From: Gambelia wislizenii | Lineage: Eukaryota > Chordata > Lepidosauria > Squamata > Crotaphytidae | Assembly: GCA_030847615.1 (NCBI GenBank) | Contig: JAUMIR010000004.1 | Coordinates: 74,369,001-74,433,000, forward strand | Length of the DNA stretch: 64,000 nucleotides | Direction of reading: 5' to 3' | Shown here: in pieces, positions 51,553-62,270 of the stretch | Numbering within the stretch: the stretch's first letter is position 1 | Layout: every line of letters starts with the position of its first letter | Program-made: the position numbers and the translations under genes | The notes under the pieces: generated by a model | What the model was told of the DNA's origin: nothing | The model's input: the letters and a program-made list of their open reading frames with translations, nothing else | Databases searched by the model: none

Positions 51553-51990
51553 AGGAACAGTCCCTGAAGATGCCTATTCCTGCCATTCTGTAACCTTGCT
51601 GTTAATTGTGTTTTTATTTCTCTGTACTGGCTAACTAGGGGGTTGGCTACATGGCAAAAAAAATCCTCAAATAATTCAAGGAGAATGCTAGTGGTCCTCA
51701 CAGATGCTGACCCACATTCACAATATTCAGAAGGAGGCGGCTCAAAACTCCACATAGTCCGCGATAACAGCTTTCGCTGTTTCTCATGATCTTTTTTTAA
51801 AAGTGCGCGAAAATGTGCACAATAGATCATCTGTACAATCGATTCGCAAAGGGGATGCAGCAGAGCTAAAAGCTGATTGGTTGGACCTCAGAGGGGTGGG
51901 CTTGCAAGGGAGACTTGGAATGACAGAGCTGCCATGGTTTTGTTTTCACAGGCATGATCGCTCACCCCTGGTAAAGTGACAGAGCAAAAG
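51553..51990. mobile_element. MITE family B copy, decayed
   Basis: AAAGCTGATTGGTTGGACCT, GGGCTTGCAAGGGAGAC and a CATGATCGCTCAC block follow the family B order seen in inverted form at 8580-8720. Borders are unclear. Confidence 0.5.
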
Positions 51991-52483
51991 TATGACTTTT
52001 TTAAAAAATGGGAAACAGCTCTTCCATATATGTCTCTTTAAGAGAAAGAAAGAGAAGGATGCGAGGGAGATTTTCCGGACTCAACTCACTCATGGCAACC
52101 ATTTCTGTTTGGGTGTGTGTGAAAACTGCTAATTATTCTGCTCCAAGTTTGCTAATCAGCTGTGGGCACAAATGGGCACAGTGAAAGGGAGATAAGTCGC
52201 TATTTTTTGTTTTAAATTCTCCCGTGTAGCTGAGCCCAAGGGCTTTGTGGTGGGAAGTATACAGTCACTATGGAATGGGAGATAAGTTGGTAGGCAGCTG
52301 CAGAAGTTGTCTGAGGGGAAAAGAAGGTACAATCGTCTAGGGAAAAAGGATCAGATGATGATAGGCAACCAATAACTTTGTAGTCCACCAGATTTCATAG
52401 ACTGCAAACTGCTTTTAGTGTACTGCCTGCTCTCTGAGTTTCAGTTCTGAGCAACAACCTTGTATGATATGCTTTCTGGATTC

Positions 52484-52548
52484 TCTCTCTCTCTCTCTGG
52501 CTTTTCTTCACAAACGAAGATTCAGGAAGGACTCATCCGGCGCTGTGC
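52484..52548 (-). repeat. 3'-terminal fragment of the GA-tailed LINE, or of a SINE sharing its tail
   Basis: Read on the minus strand: GATGAGTCCTTCCTGAATCT, then TTCGTTTGTGAAGAAAAGCC and an AG run. This equals the last 45 or so bases of the LINE copies at 43280-47284 and 58996-59436. Upstream of it the match stops abruptly, so this is either a very short 5'-truncated LINE or the 3' end of a SINE that borrows the LINE tail. Confidence 0.65.
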
Positions 52549-53389
52549 CAAAAAAAATCTGTTTAACTTGGTCATACATGACAATATTATTATTATTATT
52601 ATTTCTTCTAACCCCCCAACACAAAATTTATGCCTTCTAATCATCTCCTTCCAACCTATTAACCCATTTACCTGGGTGGGTGGCTGTCCTGATGGTAGCA
52701 GTAAAATGTCCCCAGTTGTTCCAGCTGTGAACCAAACACAAGTATGGAAATTCTGTGTGGAAATCTGATTTGAGTATAATGAGTTGCTGAAAATAATAAT
52801 GTACAAATCAGGAAATATGAAATTTTGCAACATCACTGGGGAACATATGGAAGCAAGCCTCAAATGAGGAACAGTAGCCCTTGTTGTCCACAGTAGGGAT
52901 GGGGAAGTCAGATTCATTTTCTGCCATATCTGAATTTCTTAGAATTCAAGTCTATATGGTGTTCCAGATTTGGGTAAATTCTTCAAAAATGAGTTGAAAC
53001 AATATTCTCCTTCTTTTGAGGTGACTATATTCAATAGGTATATTTATTTCCAGTACGGAGAGGATCGTATTGAACCTGTTTGCCTTAGAGATGTTAGATG
53101 AGGGAGAAAGAGGTGATAGTTGTAACAGAGCACTATTATGATTGAAAACACAGTATTTTAAGCACTGAAAGCCAGAGTTTTTAAGCACTCAAGAAGTCTT
53201 GGGCTTTGATGCACCAATTTATCAGTTTCAGTTTCTCTCCCATTTTCCTCCCAACCATGAAGAAATTTGTGAATTTTGGTAAATTCTCATCAAAATGAAC
53301 AGAAACAAATTTTCACCTAGCCTGAAATCCTATAATTGATATGAGTGCATTGTAAAAATACCCCTCATGGAATTTGCTGGGAATCCTAC

Positions 53390-53700
53390 CTGTCTAAAAA
53401 GGATCCAGTGCCAATCCACACTGTTTAGAAGGAGAGGGGCCCAAAACAGCAAAAACAACACACTAAAAGCCTTTGCAGATTTTCATGTACTCTTTCAAAA
53501 ACTGTGAGGGGGGTGCACATTCCTGCTCATTTGGACTATCAAATGGCAGGAAATCCAAAGGGAAGCACAAAGCTGATTGGCCAGGTGAGAACAGGGGCAG
53601 GGCTTGCTTGCAGGGCAAGTGCCCACTGTCACCATGTTGGATTTTCACCTTAGCGATCACTCACTAAGGCAATAAAACAGGATCAATATTTTCTGTTTTG
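53390..53700. mobile_element. MITE family B copy, inverted
   Basis: The minus strand reads CTAAGGTGAAAATCC, CACTTGCCCTGCAAGCAAG, CCAATCAGCTTTGTGC, ATGAGCAGGAATGTGCA and GGCCCCTCTCCTTCTAAAC, the ordered landmarks of family B. The ends are partly lost. Confidence 0.65.
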
Positions 53701-54663
53701 CTTTCTTATAACAGTGGAAAATCACTCTATCACAGAAGCACACCTTGGGATGACTTTAAAAAAACAGTGGCGGTAAAGAACTAACATAAGTAAATCACTT
53801 GCAGCCACCATCAGGAATGCAAGGCTTATGGGGGCTTCCAAGGCCAGAAAAAAACATTTAGCCATGTCCCTGCTGCTGCAAGATGCCAATACTAAGAGTT
53901 ACTTTGTATTTTCCCCTCATGTAGATGGGCCATGTCGTTTCATTTGATTTAATTTTTTTACCACCTCATTCTGTTTATCTCCTTTTTCTGTATAAGGTCA
54001 TGAAATGCATTAGTCCATTCACAGTGGAGCCTGAATGAATTGAATCCATTGTAATTGAGTTTGCCAACTGTGAATCTTTATCCTTTTTTAAAATGTTCTA
54101 CTTTCACTCATGGGAGAGTAAATAGGGAGGTAACACAAATCTCAATCAATAATTACAGTCAGAGCTCAGGAAATTGTTGTGTGCAGTTTTGCTTTAAGTT
54201 GGTCATTACGGCTAAACATTTCAGGCCTCCCTTTGCTTTTCCTGCTTAAGTAAATCAAGTGTTAACCTTCCTTAAAAAAATAGTTTCTGCCTTCAGTGAA
54301 AGATTGTAGAGTTCCTTTAGCAAAGTCCTGCTCTCTTTTGCATTTGGCCACCTCTGTTGGCATGGAGATCAAGTTATAGGGAGAATGTCACTGGATAAAT
54401 ATCTGCATTAGGGATGGGATGAATATGTGACTTTATTCATTTCCTGTCTGGAAAAAATGGGAAGCAGGGAAAAATAAGACAGTGACAAGAATTTTCTTCA
54501 GTTTTTCCCCATATTTGCACCCCCCTGAGTTCCCTGGGAAATTATTCTGTACAGAAATTTGGATGTGTTATTTTTGTGACATAGTTTATTGCACCAAAAA
54601 ACTCACCCTTTTTTTGTGTAAAAACCACTGTTTCCAGATAGCAAAAAATCCTTCCACACGCGC

Positions 54664-54685
54664 GCACATACACACACACACACAC

Positions 54686-54723
<38 letters not shown>
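54664..54723. repeat. Compound CA / TAA microsatellite
   Basis: A CA run (54669-54685) passes directly into about 12 TAA units. It follows CACACGCGCGCACATAC. Its left neighbour shows no LINE 3' end, so I treat it as a simple repeat. Confidence 0.9.
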
Positions 54724-54725
<2 letters not shown>

Positions 54726-57080
54726 AGCATTCCTGCCCCTGCTGCAAACCATGTGGCTCTTTTTAGAGCAAAATTGCTGGGTCAGCAAAATCCCCCAGCA
54801 ATTTTGCACCAAAATATACTGGAACAGGAGAAGGTATGAGATTCAAGCTAAGGGGTGAAAAGTTTCAGTACTGTATTTTTTGATGGGAATTGCCAGGAAA
54901 TAACCAGGAGAAGAGAAACATTATTTGGATCTGGTAAATAAAAGCAGTAAGTACAACAATGAAACCAAGCATGTCCTAATACATTTTAACCAATCTGGAT
55001 GAGCTTTTGGTTTAGTTTTGTGCTCTAACAGTAGCCTGAGCTGTGGAAAAACAATTTAAAGATTTTGCTGTGAAGCTATCTTTGGGATACAAAGTAATAT
55101 TTTTGTAAGCTAATGGCTTTGTAAGAAAGCAAGGTAGAATGAGGCATATATTTGTTGGTATTGGTGTGTGTTTGTATGTTTTAAGCAAATTAAACTGAAA
55201 AGTACACAACAGATTTATTTGGATATAAACAGAAATCAGCAGACCACATTCCAAGTGTTACAAGCATAAATCCAGAGTAACTCAACAAATATCAATGGCA
55301 TTATGCTAGTTTACACTGATGTAACACAAGGCCAAATGAGGCTTGTCAGATAGACAGATTAAATTAAAAGCAAGTTTCATGCCTGCATTACTGTTAAACT
55401 AAGTGATCCCAAGCATGCCCAACCCCAACATGGGCACCAGTGGGATATGCTGAGTTTTCTCAGGAAGTATGTCCTGCGGACTGAGGTTGTTTAGTCATAA
55501 GGGGCAAAATCCAGCATCCCCTGTTGACTAGCTGGGGTTTTAGTTCAAGGCTTCACCCAAGCAATGGTTTGAAAAGGGATAGAAATTGGGAGTGCAAGCT
55601 GAAAAAGGGTGTACTGAATATGTTGTTTACTACAGAGCTCCAAAAGTAAAATCCATTTACATTTAAAACAGTAAGCTTCCATACTGGTTTAGTGGAACCT
55701 GAAGCAGGAGAAAAAAAGAGGAAGGGGAGGGAAGGAATATCATGGAAGCTTTTCTGAAGGATACTTCTGAATTTTCAAGTCAAAAGAATGAAGAAACAGT
55801 GAAGCAGGAAGAGTAAGGGCAAGTGGCATAGAGAGCATGAGGGAGAAACAGGAAAAATCTTTCAATGAAAACCACTGCTAACATACATTCACTTGTTTGC
55901 TTTTTTCAAGAGAAGAAGAATGGGTAAGACCAAAGCCATTTTAATTGATATATTGCCCTTCACGTGGAAGAGAAAGTGTATTGATATGCGTTTGGTCATC
56001 TTGATTTTTATTAACATTCTTAAGTGGCCAGGGACTTGAGGTAAGTATCTGTAGTGACTGTTGTTCATCCAGGAGATTCTGTAGCCTTTGGAAGGTGATG
56101 TTCATCAAAGTTTGGGAAGGTGACAACATCCATGAGATGAACATGTCAGTGAAATAACTTGGAGATAGTTTTGCCATTTGAATTTTCAGAGAGAGGAGCC
56201 AGAAGACAGAAGAAGACTTTGAAGCTGTGAACTGGTTGAAATGAAACTCTTCAGGGCACAGGGGCTTGCTCCCTGGGAATCAAATGCATGGTTAAGTAAA
56301 TTTGTTCCTTGAATTAGGAAATCTCTACTTGCTTTTACTATGATCTGCTTGTATATTCACAATTCAAATATTATAATGACCACATATGTCTCTGCCATCC
56401 AAAGGAAACTAAATGCTTACTGTTGCCCCACAGCTCAGGGGAATGGGAAACAAAAAAAACAATGTACACAAATCCATATTGAAAAGCCAATGAGTGGAAT
56501 CCTCAGCTTTTCTCAGTCAGTGGAGGTTCATTAAAGTTCTTGAAATCATGGATTGAAATGTGAAAATGAATGTAAAGAGTAGACAAACAAAATATAAAAA
56601 CTGCATAGAGATCCACAGCCCAGTTTCTTTCAAGAGATCCAGCATAAACATAGTTTTATTCAGCTGCAAAATGATGAAGGAAAACTAAGGTGGCTTTAAA
56701 AAGCATTTTATGACATGCAGCAAGGACCCAGGTTCTTGGGGCAGAGCAAATCTTGATGTTTGAATCATGGAAGTGAGTTGTGAACATTTGGCTAAATATG
56801 TGTCCAATGATTAGATTGCAGGAGAAGGGAACTAGGCCATATTTTGAAGGTGATTTATACAGATCAGAATAATAGGAATGGCTTTGATTCTGCTACCTTA
56901 CTGGGGTCCTCATCTGATGTAACATTTTGGCAGACATTTTATAGTAATTATGCAACCACATCCATGTGGAAAAGCTATCTGGGGACTGTAATATTTACTG
57001 AATGGCTTTCAAAATCCCCAATGATGATCATGAGGATGGTTTTAAAGTCATGTTCTCTTCATGGGCAGGGGTCTAAAAAA
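54724..57080. other. PRELP-OPTC interval, nothing recognised
   Basis: AT-rich sequence without exon-like homology or bordered repeats that I can identify. A short palindrome (AGCAAAATTGCTGGG / CCCCCAGCAATTTTGC) stands at about 54766-54808. The local open frames are short and featureless. Confidence 0.4.
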
Positions 57081-57084
57081 CTTA

Positions 57085-57180
57085 GATAAATGACGTTGTT
57101 GTGATGTGCCTGTAAATCAACTCTGGCTTACAACAACATTATCAGAGGATTTTCTTAATCCTCTTATAACATTTCCACAT
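57085..57180 (-). repeat. SINE 3' fragment, decayed
   Basis: The plus strand reads GTTGTTGTGATGTGCCTGTA, AATCAACTCTGGCTTACAAC and AGGATTTTCTT, a worn version of the minus-strand SINE 3' end seen at 21424-21500. Confidence 0.5.
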
Positions 57181-57507
57181 GGAAAATGGTTGAAAAATCA
57201 CTTGAAAAGGTCCACCTATGAAGACTGTCAGGTCAGCTGTCCTGCACTGTATGAGCATAAAAAGGACAGCATTTAACTTTCAGTATATCAGTGGAGCCTG
57301 CTGCGTAGGATGCTAGACCTGAGCAGCCTAAATTCAAATGTCTGTTCTGTTGCCTTGGATATGCCCTTATTTCTTTGACCTTAGTTCTTCCACCATAAAA
57401 TAGGAAGAATATTAATTTATCTCACAGGCTTGATGCAAGGTGGAATGAGGACTAAACTAGACTTATTTAGCATTAGCATATATGCCAGAATCTTAGTGAC
57501 ATAAATC

Positions 57508-57706
57508 CTGATCATACTACACTGTTATAATGCTATATTTTACTTTAACTGCCATGGAATTCTGGGATTTGTAGTTTAGTGAGGCCTAAGAATTCTCTGA
57601 CTGAGAATTCTAAATGCCCCTCTCTAAATTGCAAATCCCAGGATTCCCTAAGAGGTTGTCATAACAGTTAATGTGGAATATAGTGCTATAACAATACAGT
57701 GTGTTA
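57508..57706. mobile_element. Palindromic MITE, family A
   Basis: CATACTACACTGTTATAATG with GCCATGGAATTCTGGGATTT opposes CCCAGGATTCCCTAAG and TATAGTGCTATAACAATAC. It is the fifth family A copy. Confidence 0.78.
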
Positions 57707-58082
57707 TGCTTGATAGATGTTCCTTGTGCATGCATATGTCTTGTTGTGAATAGAGTGCAAGAGCCTATTCTCTAGCCTATGAACTCTGTCCAAAGCCACA
57801 CACATATCCCCAGGCAGCTGCTAAGCCCCTTTGGGCTGCTATGAAGGTGGAAGGGAAAGGGGATGTAATATTTTCTCTGCCTTCCTCTGCAAGTGAATTG
57901 CAGAGGGACAAGAAGCAGTACTGACTGCCTAGTTCTCTCCTTCCATGGTATTTTAATGGCTACAGGAGTAGCTTCATGGAGCTTGACAGTTGGTGGAACA
58001 GGGAGGCATGGGCCATCTTCTGTATGCACTGTCTAGGATCTTGGCTATTGTTTGGTTTTGAGAGAGGGGTTTAAAGCACTAT

Positions 58083-58695
58083 GGAGATTTTCACACGGGG
58101 CCAAAATGCCCCGTTACTGCCCTGCCACCTCCTCTCCCATTCCTGCCACAGAATAACGTAAATATTTCACACACTTACCTTAATTCCACGGCAGGAACGG
58201 GCTCCCCCTCCCCTCGCTGGCCGGCCATAAATACAGCTGTCATAAGGCTGCTTTTATGACTGGCCATCTGAAACGTTATCACATTATCGCGTGATAATGT
58301 CCAGGCAGTAAATTTAAAAAATAAAACTCCCCCAAACATAAAATCAGTTCACCAAGCACAAAAACACACTTTAAATCACACAATCAAAACAAGGAGGGTA
58401 AAATAAAATATGATTGGATGTCCAATCATACCAGGAAGTGCTTGGAACGGACCTCCCCTCCATGGCTGTCATTTCGGAACAGGAACAGGACTCTTGTTCG
58501 CACACCCGTGATTACATGATAGCGATGGAATGGGAGGTGTATTCATGATGAAAAATTGTGATTACATTGTTCCAGAACAGTCATGGGAGCAGGATGGATG
58601 CAGGACAGAATGATGTCAACGTCGTCTGAAAGGGAAAACCTTTCCCGACCCTGTTTTGTTCCTGCCACGGGATATATAGCCCATGTGAAAATCTC
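58083..58695. mobile_element. TIR element, unclassified
   Basis: The ends GGAGATTTTCACACGGG (58083-58099) and, inverted, GGAGATTTTCACATGGG (58679-58695) are 17-base terminal repeats with one mismatch. A hairpin TTATCACATTATCGCGTGATAA lies near the middle. There is no coding frame. The terminus resembles 10067 onward (GGAGATTTTCAGACGTG). Target duplication is unresolved. Confidence 0.75.
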
Positions 58696-58995
58696 CTCTG
58701 TGTTTTTAAAGTGCTATAGTACAAATAAATGATAATAATACAAATTATAAGGCCCGTTTAAGCTGCAGTGCCTAGTGCTAAACATACAGTCTCAGGAATG
58801 GATGAATAGTGGAAAGGCAGAAGTGGCCAGAATACTTTTTTCAAAAAACATACATATATGTGTGCTTGCATATCACAGGCAAAAAAGAAGGCAGTAAGGC
58901 AAGCTTGCAAATGGCAAACCAGCTTTAGGAAGAACTGGCCAAATTAGCCATTAGTGAAGCAGAGGATTAGAATTTGGTTGTGGTGTGAGTTTTAG

Positions 58996-59436
58996 GCCAT
59001 GATATTGAGAACACAGCTACCCTGGGCAGGGCATGTTTCTAGGATGGAGGACCATTGCCTCCCAAAAATACTACTCTACGGTGAACTTGCCATGGGTCAG
59101 CGTAAGAGGGACGCTCCAAAAAAGCAATACAAGGACTCCCTGAAACAACATCTCAGGCTCGGCCAAATTGATCACCAACAGTGGTCCGCCCTGGCCTCAC
59201 ATCGGGAGGCTTGGAGACACACTATCCACAATGCTGCAGTCTTGAAGAGAAACGACAACGCAGAAAGAATCACAACCCGGAAACATCACCCAAGAAGACC
59301 TTCTGCTGTGCTTTCTGCAACTGGACTTGTTTATCTCGGATTGGCCTTTTTAGTCATCAGCGCACTTGCAGAAAATGCGGGATGAGTCCTTCCTGAATCT
59401 TCGTTTGCGAAGAAAGCCAGAGAGAGAGAGAGAGAT
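58996..59436 (+). mobile_element. 5'-truncated copy of the GA-tailed zinc-finger LINE
   Basis: It matches 46787-47284 and is cut at the 5' end at GCCATGATATTGAGAACACA. It encodes WAGHVSRMEDHCLPKILLYG, then KQHLRLGQIDHQQWSALASH. Relative to the longer copy it lacks about 28 bases at 59236-59237, so the finger motif CAFCNWTCLSRIGLFSHQRT reads in another frame (about 59302-59385). The 3' end is the AG run. Confidence 0.9.
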
Positions 59437-59603
59437 GTATGTATGTATATCAAGGAATTTGCTGATGCTGTAAAAAGAAATGCATTGTTTAAAAGGGGGA
59501 GGGAAGAGTGGTATCCTGCTCCTCCTCAGAAAGAGCTCCACCCTTAGAACAGTTTACATGAAGTAATGGATTATTTGCTACCTGAGGCAAAGAGCAAAAG
59601 GGT

Positions 59604-59910
59604 AATTCACATCACTTTAATTGTTATTGCTCCATCCTCAGGAATTTTAGGATTTATAGTTTGGTGGGGTACTTAGAAGGTACCAAGATAACCCTGAGAG
59701 ACAGATTGAGGATTAAATCAATTTAATTCTGTAGTGTACACAAAGGCATTCGTGGTACCTTGGGTAATGTAACTCAGGGGGGCAGATTATACCTGTTTAG
59801 CAAAGAATTATAACTACCTCATCAAACTACAAATCCCAGTATTCCTTAGGATGGAAGCATGCAAATGAAAGTGATATGAAAGCAATACAATGGTGTAGTG
59901 CAGACATGCC
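59604..59910. mobile_element. Palindromic MITE pair or composite, decayed
   Basis: CACATCACTTTAATTGTTAT with TCCATCCTCAGGAATTTTAG opposes CCCAGTATTCCTTAGGATGG and AATGAAAGTGATATG. A second element (TTAATTCTGTAGTGTACACA) appears to be nested in the middle. Confidence 0.5.
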
Positions 59911-62094
59911 TTTAGTCAGGGTAGAGGACTGGAAAAGAAGCAGCTGTTTTTGTGTCTTTAAAACTGGAGAATCAGGAACACCCCCTCCCCACAACAATCC
60001 AGTTTGGTTGGCAGTTTTGCTTCTAATGAAACACCCTTCTGTGCTGCTTATTGTGTGTTTGAAGTATAAAGCACACAAAGCAGGGAGAAACAAAAGAATG
60101 CATTCCATGGATTCAAGTGCATGCTGCCCCACCATGGAGTGGTTTGCAGTCTTAAGCCATATGGAGATTCTGCTAACACCTACCTACTCATTAACTCACT
60201 TGTACATTTCAATAGCTCTCCTCAGATAATATTTTGGTATTTATTTGCTCCTTTATTTTGAGTAACTTTATCAGGGAGGGAGGAGAACAGCACTTCCCTT
60301 GAGAAGTTTTATCAGCAAAGGGGGAATGTCCTAAAGAAAGGGGGAGGACTTCCATTGTGATATCTGGACAGATATCACTAAGGACAATGTGTTAAGGTTA
60401 TTATCTTTTTTGTAGCACATGAATCTTCATACAAAGAAGTGTGGCACAGGCTAGGAAGCACCAAGACCTCCAATGGGATATAGATTGCACCAGAAAATTC
60501 ATGATGCAAAAAAACCAAACAGCAGGTGTGGACATATTTTTGAAGTCATCAAGACAACACAACTATATTTTATGGGCTCTGTCAAGTCTGTGGCACTTTC
60601 TCTCTGTTAGCTTGAATTACACTAACAAAATGAAACCAGAGGCCAAGATCTTCCTTCAGATTATCATAAAATTCTGCTTATGCAGAAGTAGAATACTTTT
60701 CCTCTTTCCCCAGGACTCACTTTCCTCCCATGGGCCCCTACCCATGGCCATTAAGTGACTGGCAGTGAGCAGGGTGCATCAGAGAAGTGTCTGACTATGT
60801 GTCCAGAACCAGACACACAACAATGATATCATCCTCCAGTACCTGCGGAGGGCCAGCAGGAGGTCACAAAGGATGCCTTTGTCACTCTGCATCTATCTAT
60901 AGCCAGAAGCTTCTTCAACAGCCCCCTCCTCGCCACCCACTAAAAGGCCATGGAGGGGAGCCAACAGGAGGAAGGTGAATCACTGTGTGAGGGAGGTAGT
61001 GAATTCCTTTCTTCACAATGATCAAAGAAGTTCAATAGTGAGGCATAACTTTGAGCTATGCTTGTGCATGTCACTAATAGGATGTCCATCAGAGTTAAAT
61101 TGTTAGGGATGGAATCAGCAATGATTCTCTTTTGAAACAGTGCTACTAAAGTGCCTTAGACCAAGTGCTGGTGGTCACACTTCTGTTGCTTATTAGCACT
61201 TTCCCACAGTATGTTGTCTCATCTCCACCACCTCAAAGAACAGAAACAGAAGGATGATCAATTCTCTGTCACTATTCTTTACATCCATAACGCACCTTAC
61301 ATGGCTCCACAGTTTGCAATCTGCTGGGCAATTTGTCTACCCATTGCCACCTGCTACAGAACAGAATTCTTACTGACTGTATTTATCTGCCACACATTTG
61401 TTTCCTTCTTTCCTCTTAGCTCAGCATCATGTTTAGACAAACAGCACTTAACAAAGAAATAATTTAAATGCATATGGTCATCTTCCTTTTCTTGAACAGT
61501 CACGACAGATGTACCTCCTTTTATAAGGCTGATATTGTTGTGAAGCCAATAACTATTGGAAGCTTCAGGTAGCAAGAGAGGAACACACATGCTACATGCT
61601 AGCTGCATCTACATATGTTCCCTTCTATCTCTTTTTGATAAAATTAAGGGACAGTATAGAACAGGAGTGGAATTGGTTGGCTCTCCAGATGCTGTTGAAT
61701 TGCAGCTCCTACCATTCTTCACCATTGGCTATATTGGTTAGGGCTGCCAGAGTTGTTGTTCAACAATATCTGGAATGTCATGCAATTCCCAGTCTGGTTT
61801 ACAAGATAGCAGTATTGCTGTTTTGTGAATGGTATGGATATCAGAGAAGAACCTGTGCAACACTCCTAGCAGAGCAGACTCTCCATAAGATGCTGCATAA
61901 AACAAGAGCTGCACTGAGAACACAGCTTCCTGCAGCCAGAAAAAGAGGCAGCAGAATGGAATAGCAAAGAGAAGGCATTGGGGAGGCAAGGTCAGGGTAG
62001 AGATGAGAAGCTATATTTCCCCATGTCTAACATAGACTGGAATAAAGTCACTGCACAAAGCCAAGGTCCCAAAGAGTGGCAATTGCTGCAAGGC
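59911..62094 (-). other. PRELP: Presumed PRELP 3' UTR and downstream flank
   Basis: The PRELP stop is at 62097-62095, so sequence directly below is 3' UTR. PRELP has a long 3' UTR in mammals. Candidate minus-strand AATAAA signals are at 60257-60252 and 60245-60240, which would give about 1.85 kb. A hAT-type MITE at 61655-61765 lies inside. The true end cannot be told from sequence alone. Confidence 0.4.
61655..61765. mobile_element. hAT-type palindromic MITE
   Basis: GAACAGGAGTGGAATTGGTT, CCAGATGCTGTTGAATTGCA and TCCTACCATTC oppose GGCTGCCAGAGTTGTTGTTC and AACAATATCTGG. It has the plan of 35262-35390. It would lie in the PRELP 3' UTR if that extends to about 60.2 kb. Confidence 0.55.
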
Positions 62095-62270
62095 TTAGAA
62101 TATGACAGACTGCAAGAGTCGGAAACACATCATCAGGTCCAAGGGGATTGGTGGCTTCAAATGATTGCCATCTAGGCGCAGATAACGAAGACGAGGCACG
62201 TTTTCAAGATCAGATGATGGTTCTTGAAAAGTCACCAGAGACATGGGGCATATCTGGGTCCCGTTGATTT
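62095..62270 (-). CDS. PRELP: PRELP last coding exon, C-terminal leucine-rich cap
   Basis: PRELP (prolargin) is a secreted class II small leucine-rich proteoglycan that binds collagens and, through a basic N-terminus, heparan sulfate. This exon follows the acceptor TCTCCCTTTAG. Its first two bases complete a split codon; then come 57 codons and TAA at 62097-62095. It encodes INGTQICPMSLVTFQEPSSD, LENVPRLRYLRLDGN and HLKPPIPLDLMMCFRLLQS. It closely follows the human C-terminus, including sequon NGT, the two C-terminal cysteines and the RYLRLDGN repeat. All earlier exons lie beyond 64000. Same strand as OPTC and upstream of it, as in other vertebrates. Confidence 0.97.

Noticed and set aside
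61354..61608. 84-codon minus-strand frame below PRELP as a separate gene
   Set aside because: It lies in the presumed PRELP 3' UTR and shows no known motif.
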